From Typha latifolia (Eukaryota > Streptophyta > Magnoliopsida > Poales > Typhaceae): DNA of 64,000 nt. The position numbers and the translations under genes are program-made. Every line of letters starts with the position of its first letter. Positions within the stretch are counted from its first letter, which is position 1. Location of the stretch: assembly GCA_019914945.1 (NCBI GenBank), contig CM034101.1:9063188-9127187 (forward strand). The letters are read 5' to 3'. Positions 36,301 through 47,618 of this stretch are shown here, one piece after another. Below the pieces are notes generated by a model. It worked only from the letters and a program-made list of their open reading frames with translations, was not told the DNA's origin and ran no database searches.

Positions 36301-36367
36301 AAAGCGGTTTAATCATATCCAATATATATATATATAAATCAAGAACTACAACACTCTTTCTCCCCTT

Positions 36368-36997
<630 letters not shown>

Positions 36998-37736
36998 TGA
37001 TACGAATTAGTTGGATTGGATCGATTCGCGACGCATTGGACTTATAGGATTGAGCCTATTTATTTGCATTATTTTAGGTAGCTGCCTTGTTAGTCGAGCC
37101 ATGAACTCAAGTACCTACTAAATGTACACTCAACTTATTAATTAGTTAATTGAGTCAAGTCAAGTCAGTTAATTGGTCTAGTTGAGTCCAGGATATATTG
37201 TAAACCTAAGTTCGACTCGGGCTATTAAAGTATCTTAGTTGATCGAGTCCTTATCTTAGTCGATCTAAGGTTAGCCTCTATAAATATGTGGAGGAAACCC
37301 TAATTTTATCTTTATATGATTATTAGCATTGTCGCCCCCTACCTCTCTCTCTTCTCTATCTCTAATCGCCGGCTCTTCTTCCTCATTCCTCTCCACCCGA
37401 GCCACCATCTACTACTGGCAAGGTCATGTCTAGCCCCAAATCTCCCTCGTCAACTGCACCACCCTTGTCCGTAAGGGCCGGCATCCTCTTCTTTATCCTT
37501 TATTCCTCTTAGTAGCCAGGATTCATCTTGACCTTTGGCCACTAATTGTCGATATCCCCAGATCTAGCCATTTAAACCCTAAGATCTTGGATCCGTTGAA
37601 AATCTCTCTTCAAGAATGACAATATTTCCAAATGTTAGGAGGATCCAATGGTTAGATCAATCAGAATAACTTTTAAAAGTTCCATGCAAAACTCTATTAA
37701 GAACCGGTACAAATCGGATTAAACTGGTTCATAACA
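36998..37736 (+). repeat. LTR of element D (739 bp)
   Basis: Runs from TGATACGAATTAG to GGTTCATAACA, followed two bases later by TTGGTATCAAAGCC. It is distantly related to the element C LTR (both share GATTGAGYCTATTTAT and a CTCTATAAATATGTGG-like region). A pol 3' end precedes it and a primer site follows it, so it may be the shared LTR of two elements. Confidence 0.72.
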
Positions 37737-37738
37737 AT

Positions 37739-37752
37739 TTGGTATCAAAGCC
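37739..37752 (+). promoter_or_regulatory. Element D primer-binding site
   Basis: TTGGTATCAAAGCC directly after the LTR end. It differs by one base from the usual TGGTATCAGAGCC. Confidence 0.8.
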
Positions 37753-37768
37753 ACCATTTTTCGGAATC

Positions 37769-38491
37769 ATGACTACCACTAGATCAAGAGCGGCGAAACA
37801 AGTAGCAAACATCACAAGCAGTAGAGCGAACCATGGAGATGGAGCACACGCTCCCTCAAGGTCACTATATCCACCGTGTCCGCAAGATCCCATGGAGTGT
37901 CTAGCCGATCTACTACAAGCCATAGCTTCCATGGTACAAGCGATAACGACGATGCAAGCATACCTAGAGGAAATGAACCATCACCTTCCCATTCCCACTT
38001 CAGATCCTACTACCTCTAGGATGAATCTATATGGTGGCACGCTGGCTAGAACCAACGCAGCCACACCGAACAGGATCCACCCCTACTCGTGGAAGAACCG
38101 GTGATGGTTGCAGATTTTGTTGCTCCTCCACCAACACCGGCTCAACTAGATGAGCGCTCTCCCTCTCATGATTATCAATGTTGACTAGAGGAGCGTCTGC
38201 TGCCCCAAGATCAAGTCTAGTAAGGATCGATCTTGCCGACGCCTTGGCTGTAGTGCACCGAACCACAAGGCCAACATGCAGATTTTCCACCCGCACATCC
38301 GAGGGCCCCCATGGCCCCATATCTAGAGGACCTTTGGGAGGAGTACGAGGAGCACTCTTATCAACTAAGAGCCTAGCTCTATGAGGTGCTGCACTAAGGA
38401 TGCGAGAATGGATGCAATCAAGCGCTTCAACCATAGGCCATTCAAGTTGATTTCCTAAATTCAGTGGAGGTGAACTATTGGATTGGATCTA
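37769..38491 (+). pseudogene. gag: Element D gag, 5' part (split by element B)
   Basis: The start ATG 37769 gives MTTTRSRAAKQVANITSS. The frame holds to about 38101, then has several shifts and stops. At the insertion point the sequence encodes GGELLDWI, the conserved Gag segment just before YRAEQFF, which resumes at 45406. The split, with ATCTA repeated on both sides, shows D was present before B inserted. Confidence 0.78.
38487..38491. repeat. Target-site duplication ATCTA, left copy (element B)
   Basis: ATCTA precedes the LTR TG at 38492 and recurs at 45406-45410 after the 3' LTR. Confidence 0.9.
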
Positions 38492-39270
38492 TGATACATT
38501 TATTTAGGGTCTTTTATTATTACATTAATTGTTTATTTTCATTAAAATAAAATTTCTATAAGTCGCATTCGAACACGGAAGGGGTCGCGTTCGAACGCCC
38601 TTGCGAACGCCTACATCAGGTTCGCAAAATAGAGAACGCAAAATGTGCATTCGAACGCAGTCGGGCGCGTTCAAATGCCTGCATTGCGTTCGCACATACA
38701 GAGAACGCCTTTTGTGCGTTCAAACGAGATCGGGCGCATTCCAACGCGATCGGTGGGAATCTTTTAGAATTAGGGTTAATAATTTATTTTGGCTTGTTGG
38801 CTAGCCTCTATAAAGGTGTGGATGGCAGCCAAATTCATTATGCTATTGAATTATTGATTTCTTGCCTCCTATCTTCTCTCTATTCTTTCTACTCTAATCT
38901 CCCTCCTCCCTCTTCACCAACCTACCACCTCTACCGTTGGCAAGGTCTCTCCTAACTTCTAATCTCCCTCGTCTGTCGAGTCCTCCCTCTTCTTTGGGAT
39001 CTCGACCACTTCTTTCCCTTTATCTTAATCACTTAAACAACATTACCCATCCATCTTCATCTTCATCTCCATTATCATCCATAACCCTAACATCCATTCC
39101 ACCCGTCACCACCATCATCATCCGCAATATATCATATTTTTGTCCTAGTTACAATTTGATACTGCGAAGAGCATAAATACGAAATCTTAGAGGAATCATT
39201 TGGTATTAATTTAGTACCGTAGACCTATCATCAGTATCAAAGCTATCAATTTGGTACCATAGACCTATCA
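38492..39270 (+). repeat. Element B 5' LTR (779 bp)
   Basis: Starts TGATACATTTATTTAGGG and ends GACCTATCA before TTGGTATGAGAGC. It contains the palindrome block 38566-38752, a GGCTAGCCTCTATAAAGG likely TATA region at about 38800-38818, and a C-rich leader. Compared with the 3' LTR it lacks about 130 bp near 39180. The last 40 bp hold an extra diverged copy of LTR end plus primer site. Confidence 0.88.
38566..38752 (+). repeat. TTCGAA-palindrome module (Gypsy family B 5' LTR)
   Basis: Contains GTCGCGTTCGAACGCCC, GCATTCGAACGCAGTC and GCGTTCGCACATACAGAGAA, followed by CGCC then TTTTGTGCGTTC. The GCGTTC.CACA.ACAGAGA block closely matches the Copia LTR unit (GCGTTCACACAGACAGAGAG). Confidence 0.85.
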
Positions 39271-39285
39271 TTGGTATGAGAGCTA
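39271..39285 (+). promoter_or_regulatory. Element B primer-binding site
   Basis: TTGGTATGAGAGCTA directly after the LTR end. It has one change from TGGTATCAGAGC. Confidence 0.8.
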
Positions 39286-39307
39286 GACTAACATCAAACC
39301 TCCATTA

Positions 39308-40660
39308 ATGGTTGAAACAAGGAAGATGACGTTCACAATGAGACCAATGGAGAGCACACCGACAGGGGAAGACTCAACCCATGATAACCCTATCCATGAG
39401 GCCTATTCCTTTGGAGCGACCATGGCAAGACCGAGTCAACCAATGTCCATGGGTGTGAATACGGGCTTGCAGATGAACTTAGAGATATGTTCCAAAGATT
39501 GCTGCATAGAGTTGATGCAATGCAGAATGTTCATAATGCTTTATAGGAATATGTCATGAATCGATTGGCTTCGTCATCTCCTTGACGAAAATCGGTGCCT
39601 CAAGAAGGACCAGTGGTGGGACCACACCGAACCAATACCCTAGAGATCCAGTTCTGACATGTTAGTGTCAATGATCCTCTTTTATCTATGCCTACACATC
39701 ATCCCCCACCTCCGTTACAAAACCCAAGACCGACGATGGTGGAACCCGAGAGGCGAGCGGCACTAGTGCACTTCGTCAAAGAGGAGGATTGACACTTTGA
39801 GGATGAGGTTGATCCCTTCGGAGATGGTGATAGACATGCACGAGGATTTAGAGAAGGAGATCAACATGCACAGAGGTTTAGACCTAAACCAAGGATCTTT
39901 CACAAAGCTAACAAGGCTATTCGAGGGAGAACCGCACGCTTGGACTTTTCAAAATTCCAAGGCGGTGATCCAATGGATTGGGTATTTCAAGTGCAATAAT
40001 AATTTGATTATCAAGGGACAACGGAGGATACAAAGGTCTAGATGGCAAGCTTTCACCTCCAATGAACAATATTGCATTGGTATCGATCGGTTATTCATGG
40101 CGGAGGATTTACCAGTTGGGCTAACTTTTGTAGGAGAATTACTCGCAGATTTAGGACAACAACATATAAAGATTTTCCTGCCACACTAAGTAAGATGCTT
40201 CAGAGGATGACCGTATTGGAGTACCAAGCAGAATTTGAAAGAGTTAGTAGTCGTTGTGAGCCACCTTGGCCCGAACCGACATTGATGAGCATATTTATTT
40301 CAGGGCTGCGAGAGGAAATACAAGCGGATGTTCGTGCTCTATATCCAACCACTCTTGAGGAGGCCTTTGAGAAGGCCGTAAGGATGGAGCAAAAGCATAA
40401 GGCCCTCAAGATGGTAGCAAAAATAAGTTGGGGCAACTGAGATAGGCGGTTTGCACCTAGAACGACGGTTGGAAATCTATGGGTTCAAAGACAGTGGCTG
40501 CTAGTACGAGACCACGACCACCTTTGAGACCTTCTTCCAATGTTAGAGGAGGCACAAGACCCCTCATTCTAACTCTCATGCTTGCCCAGGTGGAGGAGCG
40601 AAGAGCGAAGGGTCTTTGCTTTCGATGCGATTAACGTTTCACCCTCGGTCATCAGTGTTC
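39308..40660 (+). pseudogene. gag: Element B gag, broken
   Basis: ATG 39308 (MVETRKMTFTMRPME). Frames change near 39470 and again before 40072. Recognisable blocks are KFQGGDPMDWVFQVQ (about 39950), ATLSKMLQRMTVLEYQ (about 40180), PTTLEEAFEKAVRMEQK (about 40350) and a CCHC knuckle GLCFRCD*RF..GHQC (about 40612-40655) containing a stop. It matches the minus-strand Gag at 26538-28168 block for block. Confidence 0.83.
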
Positions 40661-42025
40661 CAAACTGATCAGGAGTGTGATGCTCATCGACGGTCTCGAG
40701 GACGATGAGATTGTTAGTGATGGAGAATGTTCAGAGGAGGTCCATGAGGAGGCCATTGAGGAGGGCGCGGAGGAAGATATCGAAGCTGAAATATCAATGC
40801 ATGCATATTTGGGTACTTCCACGCTGAGGATATTGCAGGTAGATGGACTCGTTAGAAAACATTGTGTGCATATCCTCATCAATTCGGGGAGTACACACAA
40901 CTTTCTAGACGAGAGACTAGTGAGGAGATTGGGCTTAGATGTTGAATTGACCATGGGGTTTGACGTCCCTATTAGAGATAGCACGAAGCTTAAGGTGGAG
41001 AGCTTCCATCGCTAGGTTGGTATACGGGTGCAAGGACACAACATCATTGTAGACTTGTATCCATTGGCGCTGTGAGGAGCGGACATTGTCCTTGGCACTT
41101 AGTAGTTATAGAGTTTGGGACCCGTCACATTTGATTTGTCGGAGCATGTGGATGAAATTTAAATAAAGAAACAAAGATGTGTGGCTTGATGGCGTTCGTT
41201 CTCCGCCTATTCCTGCGATGCAGCTGATGGTGGGGCTGCCTTGTGCGAATGATTTGACATATCTTCTTCAATTAGGACCAGTAAGAGATGAGCCTCAAAT
41301 GAGTCCAGATACTATCATCGAGTTGTCTAATTTATTAGATAAATTTACTATATGAGGAACCAAAGGAGTTGCCACCAAGGCGAACAGCGGACCATTGCAT
41401 AGAGATTGTACCTGGGGCTGCACCGGCAAACGTGAGGTCATATCGGTATCCACATGTGCAAAAAGAAGTTATTTCCAAAATGGTAGCCGAGATATTGGAG
41501 CAAGGCCTCATTCAACCAAGTTCATAGCTCATACTCATCGCTCGTGCTATTGGTGCGAAAAAAGGACACGACATGATATTTTTTGTGTTGACTATTAGGC
41601 ACTAAATGCTATTACCGTCAATGATCGGTATCGCATTCCAGTTATAGAGGAGCTATTGGACGAGCTTGCAGGGGCGACTATATTCAATAAGCTTGACTTG
41701 AGAGACGAGTATCATCAAATTAGAGTTCACCCAACAGATGTGCACAAGACTACATTTTGAACTCTGGATGGGCATTACGAGTTTCGAGTGATGCCTTTTG
41801 GTCTCACCAATGCTCCAGCTACTTTTGAAGGCCTCATGAATGATATATTTTAGCCTTTATTGCGAAGGTATATTTTGGTATTCTTTGACGATATTTTGGT
41901 GTATAGTAGGACTGAATTGGAGCATTGGCGGCACTTGTAGGATGTGCTGAATTTGATTAAGCAAAACCAGCTGAAGATCAAGAAGTCCAAGTGCCTATAA
42001 GGAGTACCACAAGTGGAGTATTTAG
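40661..42025 (+). pseudogene. pol: Element B protease and RT, first part
   Basis: An acidic linker leads to the protease motif ILINSGSTHNFLDE (about 40870-40910), in which the catalytic Asp codon has become Asn. RT follows from about 41440: [14 protein letters not shown] (about 41600), [13 protein letters not shown] (about 41690), then [13 protein letters not shown] and FFDDILVYS (about 41880). Stops and shifts are frequent. It is interrupted at 42025 by a solo LTR and resumes at 42764 in the GHIIS motif. Confidence 0.83.
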
Positions 42026-42763
42026 TGGTACGATCCTTCCTCGGCTATAGGCTCTGATACCAGCTTGATACGAACCCTCTTTTGGTGCTATGGCTCTGAT
42101 ACCAGATTGTTACGATCTTGCACGGAACTTTAAGATAAGATCCCGAAATATCCCGCCGTTGGATCACTGTGAAATTTTGATATGTTGTAGGCCCGGAAAA
42201 GAGCTTTCCAACGGATCTAGTTTCAGGCGAATCGGAGTTGGGGATCTCGAGATATCGTTCATTTAGTAGACGAACATCAGGATACTCTGTTTTTGGATTC
42301 CGTGGATGAAGGCACGAAATCCTGGGTAATGGTGGATTGTGGAGGGCCGGTGTTGATGGGGTGGCACCGGTGTAAAAGTGATGGTGGAAGGGTTATGGAT
42401 GATGGAAAGGTTAGGGATAGCGATGGATAAATTGGAAGAAGGGGGAGAAGAGGGCCACTCCTAAGGGACTAGGGTGATTGGCCTGTCGAGGGAGATTAGA
42501 AGCGGCGTCGCCGGGGAGATTGAGGGAACGGGAGCGAAGAAGACGAAGGAGGCAAGGCAAACTCAATTCTCAATAATCAATCCTTAATTTTGGTTGCCCT
42601 ACACATACTTTTATAGGCTAACCAACAACTCAATCTTATCCTAAAACACAATCTTATCCTAAAACTCAATCTTATCCTAAAACACAATCTTATCCTAAAA
42701 CTCAATCTTATCCTAAGGTAAATCCAAACTCGAGACGACGTCGGTGAAGTCCGAATCGTATCA
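42026..42763 (-). repeat. Family-A solo LTR inserted in element B (738 bp)
   Basis: In plus coordinates it runs from TGGTACGATCC to CCGAATCGTATCA and matches the family-A LTRs. Perfect TTTAG target duplications lie at 42021-42025 and 42764-42768. It lacks the TTCGAA palindrome block of its relatives. At that place (about 42625-42715) there are five copies of an 18-bp CAATCTTATCCTAAAACW-like tandem repeat. Near its left end the LTR-end plus primer-site duplication typical of the family is present. Confidence 0.92.
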
Positions 42764-44500
42764 TTTAGGCCATATCATCTCAGCGGAAGGTGTAGCGGCG
42801 AATCCTAGCATGCATGATTGCTTAGCCTATTCCTACTACCACCACATGATTGCGAGGATTTTTGGGGCTGACGGGATATTATCGCCGCTTTATCACTGGG
42901 TATAGCAAAATCGCTGCTCATCTCACTTCTTTGTTGAATAAGGACTCTTTTAGATGGACGGATGAATTCACTACAGCTTTTGAAAAACTAAAAATAGCAA
43001 CGACGACGACACCCGTTTTAGTGCTACTGGACTTCACCAAAGAGTTCATTGTGGAATATGATATGTCGGGAGTTGGCATATGAGCTATACTAATGCAAGG
43101 AGGACGTCCCATTGCCTTTCTTAGCAAAGCTTTATCACAAAAGTCTCAGCAATTATCAACTTATGAGAGAGATATGTTGGCAATTCTGCATGTGGTGACA
43201 AAGTGGAGGCCTTATTTGATCGGTAGGCGATTCATTATCTGAACTGATCAAAAGAGCCTTCCATACTTTATGGGACAGCGTATATACACTCCGGCACAAT
43301 AGATATGGGTCAGAAAACTGCTGGGGTATGATTATAAAATTCAATACAAGAAAGGAATGGAAAATAGAGCGGCGGATGCACTATCACGCTAACCCGATAC
43401 CACCGAGCTTGCAGCCTATTCTTCTCCTACTTTTTCTTTTCTTGATGAGTTGAGGTATGCATGTACATCTGACCCAGATGTTTTGATATTATTACAAGAG
43501 GTGTTGGATGATCCGTAGCGCCATCCAAAGTTGGAGAATCAAGACGGTTTACTGCTAGACCGCGGATGTATTCAGGTGCCCACAAATGATGGATTGCAGT
43601 AGAAATTATTGGAGCACTTCCACCAAACTCCAGAGGCTGGTCATGAGGGTGTCATGAGGACTTATAAGAGGATATTTCAGAGTTGCGTGTGGCCATGATT
43701 GAGATGGAATATGAGGAGTTTTGTCTGTGCTTGCGAAGTTTGTCAAAGGGCTAAGGCAACCACATTGAAACCAGCCGGATTACAACAGCCTTTACCCATA
43801 CTGGACCATGTTTGGGAAAATATTTCTTTGGATTTCATAGAGGATCTTCCGCTGGTACGTGGTTATTTCGTTATCTTTGTGGTGGTTGACAGATTGAGCA
43901 AGTATGCGCAAATCAGTGGCTAAAATTTTTGTGAGAGATATTGCTCGGTTACATAGCATGCCACGCACGATTGTCTCAGATCGTGATTGTGTATTTATGA
44001 GCGACTTTTGAATGGAGCTTTTCAAATTATAGGGGACTCGATTGAACTTCAGTTCGACTTACCATCCACAGACGGACGGCCAACCCGAGGTGGTCAATCG
44101 AGGCATTGAGCAGTACTTGAGGTGCTTTGTTGGAGAGATGTTGAGACAATGGTTGGAGTTCTTACCGTAGGCGGAGTGGTCTTACAACACTGCCTACGAT
44201 AGGTCCGGTTGCATATTGTTTAGTGCTGCCGGAGTGGTCGAGACTGTACCTGTTTTCCATGTTTCATTGCTGAGGGAGCGGATTGGAGATCATGAGGTCG
44301 TTGGATCAGTTCTACCGGAGCCATTGAAGGAGACAGAGATCGTAGATCCAGTTCGTATACTTGCTAGACGCCGACGACGAAATGGTACCAGATTAGAGAT
44401 GGAGATTCTAGTAGAGTGTCCCAGCAAGCCATCTAATGAGGCGACATGGAAGTTGGAGACTGATATTTTGGAGTGTTTTCTTGACTTTTCACCTTATGGA
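42764..44500 (+). pseudogene. pol: Element B RT end, RNase H, integrase and chromodomain, broken
   Basis: [24 protein letters not shown] connection (about 42850-42910), RNase H ([11 protein letters not shown], about 43050, then VTKWR and DQKSLPYFMGQ, about 43240), integrase HHCC (ACEVCQRAK, about 43730), core SLDFIEDLP and [10 protein letters not shown] (about 43820-43910), IVSDRD (about 43975), then YHPQTDGQPE (about 44060). At about 44200-44220 several hundred bases of the integrase C-terminus are missing, because the text jumps to VPVFHVSLLRERIG. A chromodomain-like tail, VECPSKPSNEATW, is at about 44415. Many stops are present. Confidence 0.82.
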
Positions 44501-44502
44501 CA

Positions 44503-44528
44503 AGGTGGGGTAAGCGTGGTGGGCTGGC
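44503..44528 (+). promoter_or_regulatory. Element B polypurine tract
   Basis: AAGGTGGGGTAAGCGTGGTG then GGC, directly before the 3' LTR. It is the same type as the family A and C tracts (GGACAAGGTGG...GCGTGGT). Confidence 0.75.
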
Positions 44529-45405
44529 TGATACATTTAGTTAGGGTCTTTTCTTATTGCATTAGTTATTTATTTATATTAAAATAAAATTATTGTAGGT
44601 CGCATTCGAACGTGGAAGGGGTCGCGTTCAAATACCCTTGCGAACACCTGCATTAGGTTCACAAAATAGATAACGCAAAATGTGCGTTCGAACGTAGTCG
44701 GGCGCGTTCAAACGCCTGCATTGCGTTTGCACATACAAAAAACGTCTTTTGTGCGTTCAAACGCAATCGGGCGCGTTCCAACGCGATCGATGGGAATCTT
44801 CTAGAATTAGGGTTAATAATTGCATTTTGGCTTGTTGGCTAGCCTCTATAAAGGTGTGGATGGCAGCCAAATTCATTATGCTTTTAGATAATTACTTTTT
44901 TGCCTCCTATCTTCTCTCTTTTCTCTCTACCCTAATCTCTCTCCTCCCTCTTCACGAACCTACCATCTCTACCATTGGCAAGGTCTCTCCTAACTTCTAA
45001 TCTCCCTCGTTTGTCAAGTCCTCCCTCTTCTTTGGGATCTCAACCACTTCTTCCCATTCGTCTTAATCACTTAAACAACATCACCCATCCACCCTTATCT
45101 TCATCATCATCCATAACCCTAACATCCACTCCACCCGTCACCACCATCATCATCCGCAATATATCATATTTTCGTTCTATTTTTAGTTCGATAATGTGAA
45201 AGGCGTAAATGCAAAAAATGTAAATCAAGGAGTATGGATCGATTCCACTTAGTTTTGTAATCTTCTGACTACGAGAGAATATTTGGTGAATATTTTCCCT
45301 TGATTGCATGGACTGCTTCCTGCAATAAATCTAGATCTTGAAAGAATCATTTCGTAGACCTATCATTGGTATCAGAGTTATCAATTTTGTACCATATACC
45401 TATCA
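44529..45405 (+). repeat. Element B 3' LTR (877 bp)
   Basis: Starts TGATACATTTAG and ends ATACCTATCA before ATCTA. Palindrome module at 44601-44786. The full U5-like end contains TTGGTATCAGAG inside the LTR (45366-45377), meaning the LTR carries an internal primer-site copy. Confidence 0.88.
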
Positions 45406-45560
45406 ATCTATCGAGCAGAGCAATTCTTCACATATCAAGGGATCTCTCATTACCAAAAAGTGCTACTGGCCTCCTTCCATCTAGAAGATGTAGCGGTTCG
45501 ATGGTTCCAAGCCGCTCAACTCACGTCCTATTGGACTCACCAAGGAGCACAGTGGCAACT
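45406..45560 (+). pseudogene. gag: Element D gag, continuation after the element B insertion
   Basis: Encodes YRAEQFFTYQG and VLLASFHLEDVAVRWFQ, directly continuing the Gag text broken at 38491. It then departs from Gag order and is followed by a second Gag segment from about 45570. Confidence 0.8.
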
Positions 45561-46228
45561 GAGCTTCCTGCTCGCACCCAGATTGCACCACCGATGGAAC
45601 CACCTCTTCATCAAAGGACACCACCTCCACCATTCTGTGCTAGACCAGAGGAAGACCATGACGACTTCAAGGGTGGCCTAGCTAGGGGGGCCTTTCTGCC
45701 TACGCCGCCAAAAAGGCATAATGTACTACAGCCAGCTTTTCACCGCAACCGTGCACCAAATCAGCCTCACCACAACGACGATGATGAATGGGTGGATTAT
45801 GAAAAACTAGTGACTCCTCGATATCATCCTAGGGATGCTAGACTAAACCCAAGAGAAGGAAGGCTCGACCAGCATGAAGAAGAAGAACATGGAGTCCGTA
45901 TAGGGTTCACCTTAATTTTCCACCCTTCAATGAAGGCGATTCTTTTGATAGACCCTATCGAGCAAAGCAATTCTTCGAGTACGAGCGAACACTCAATGCA
46001 CAAAAGGTGTTGCTAGCATCCTTCCATCTTGAAGACACTGCCATCTAATGGTACCAGGCCAAGGACCAAGCTTAGCCCTATCAGACATAGGAGGAGTTCG
46101 CCGATGCTATTTACGTCCAGTTGGACCCCCCCTCCCCCTTCCAATTATGAAGATTTTCAAGCTGCTCTTACCAAGCTAACCCAAAGGACTATGATGAGAG
46201 CATATCAAGAGGAGTTCAAACAATCCAT
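45561..46228 (+). pseudogene. gag: Second, partial gag copy in tandem
   Basis: Starts with N-terminal-type Gag text (PPFCARPEEDHDDFKGGLAR), continues through DDDEWVDYEKLVTPRYHPRD and LNPREGRLDQHEEEE, then repeats a diverged capsid segment (RAKQFFEYERT and VLLASFHLEDTAI in other frames, about 45955-46050). It ends near MMRAYQEEFKQ at 46228. A Gag start-like section following a Gag middle section implies recombination between two related elements. Confidence 0.68.
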
Positions 46229-47048
46229 CACATTTCTGTCACCTTGTCCTCAAGGTGATAAGTAGGGAATGTTCTGAGTTGGTTTGCTGTGAACCCGACT
46301 TGCAGCCTTGGGTGCTGCTGCTACTTGCGGCTAGGGTATCTGCACTATCTCTTCTGCTATCCCCAGGGTGGGGGAACAGTCTGATCATCCAATGCAAAGC
46401 AGTGCTCGGCTTCGTCTTCGCACCGTTGAACCAAACTACTCTACCATTCTACCAGAACGCCATCCACAAACTACCGAAGTCAAATATTAATGGTCCTAAG
46501 CTCTGCAACCATTATGTACCTAGGACAATGTCAGCTCCTCATAATGCAAGTGTGTACATGTCCATGATAAGCTTGTGTCCTTATATATGGATTCTGACCT
46601 GCGACACAAACAGTCCGCTTGCAACTTCGTATCATCGCCAATCTCTACCTCAAATCTGAAAGTCGGCTCCATTTCTAACCCTATCTTCTGGATGAGACAC
46701 TCATCCAAGAAGTTATGCGTGCTTTTGGTGCCAATAGATATGCGCAAGCATTGGTTCGTGACTAGCCCATCCAATCTCAAAGTCTTCGGGCCACTCATGC
46801 CGGAATAAGCATAAAGGAAGATCTTGGTCGGTGTCTCCTCAGTGTCCTCCATAGCAATATCATCTCCAGGCTCATGGTCCTCACTATCCTCCTGACCATC
46901 AATCAGCATCACACTTCCACTGGTCTTGGTCCAACAGTAACCTGGAGTGAGCTACTCATCGCATCAAAAATATAATCCTTTAGCTTGTCGCTCCTCCTCC
47001 TCTAAGGTTTGTTGCTAATCTTGGGACAGTCCTCATGCTGTAGGATGA
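46229..47048 (-). pseudogene. Minus-strand Gypsy fragment: gag end and protease joined to 3' leader
   Basis: Read leftwards from about 47040: a knuckle-like region, GSVMLIDGQEDSEDHE, LYAYSGMSGPKTLRLDGL, then a protease with its active site lost (ISIGTKSTHNFLDE). Further left, RT, RNase H and integrase are absent. The segment ends in the CCTTGTCCTCAAGG 3' leader block (about 46241) typical of family A, B and C elements, so almost all of pol has been deleted. Confidence 0.7.
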
Positions 47049-47565
47049 TGTGATCCGAGTCTAATCGGATCAATTCATGGGGACATTGGGCTCAAATGAT
47101 TGAGTCTATTTATCTTTTAATTATTTCATAATGTAAGCCTTTTAGGTAAGTCTAGTTTAGTCATGTGAGCCATTAGGGCAAGTCCAAATAAGTTATGACA
47201 GCCCTTAAAGCAAGTCCAATTAAGTCATGTAAGCCTTTAAGGCAAATTGTAATTCGAGTCGTGTCAGCCTTTAGGGCTAGTCCTAGTGGGACTCGTTGTA
47301 ACCAACCACTATATATTGGGCTCTTTTTGTTAAGCATCTAAGCATTGAGAAAGTTTTCTGGTCTTGAGTTTATCTTAGGAGTAAGAGTAAGATAACCTAG
47401 GAGTAGAAGTAAATTAATATCCTTTCATCAACGCCATCACTGCCCATCATCTTCCTCACCATCATCACCTCCATCACCCTCCTTCCACCCTCTCCATCCA
47501 CCATCATTCACCCTAATCAAAGCCTACACTCCCTTATTGCGGATCATCTCTAGTGGTTCGTAACA
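47049..47565 (+). repeat. Element C 5' LTR (517 bp)
   Basis: From TGTGATCCGAG to GGTTCGTAACA, followed by ATTTGGTATCAGAGCC. It matches 57551-58033 closely. A run of diverged GTAAGCCTTTAGGCAAGTC-like units (about 47130-47280) forms a short tandem series. ACTATATATTGGGCTC near 47311 is a likely TATA region. No TTCGAA block is present. Confidence 0.9.
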
Positions 47566-47567
47566 AT

Positions 47568-47582
47568 TTGGTATCAGAGCCA
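47568..47582 (+). promoter_or_regulatory. Element C primer-binding site
   Basis: TTGGTATCAGAGCCA immediately after the LTR. Confidence 0.9.
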
Positions 47583-47618
47583 TCGTTATCCTCAGACCAG
47601 ATGACAATCACATGAGGG

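Larger units (their letters stand above)
38492..45405 (+). mobile_element. Element B: Gypsy chromovirus-like retrotransposon, nested in element D
   Basis: Complete LTR-to-LTR structure with ATCTA target duplications. Internal order is gag, protease, RT, RNase H, integrase, chromodomain-like end, polypurine tract. RT precedes integrase, and the CCHC pattern GLCFRCD..F..GH.C plus the C-terminal EATW motif are those of Reina-like chromoviruses (lineage from memory). Many stops, shifts and an integrase deletion make it dead. A family-A solo LTR (42026-42763) interrupts RT. Confidence 0.9.

Noticed and set aside
45366..46016. 216-codon frame as a novel host gene
   Set aside because: Its parts match Gag text in shifted frames, and it starts inside an LTR end.
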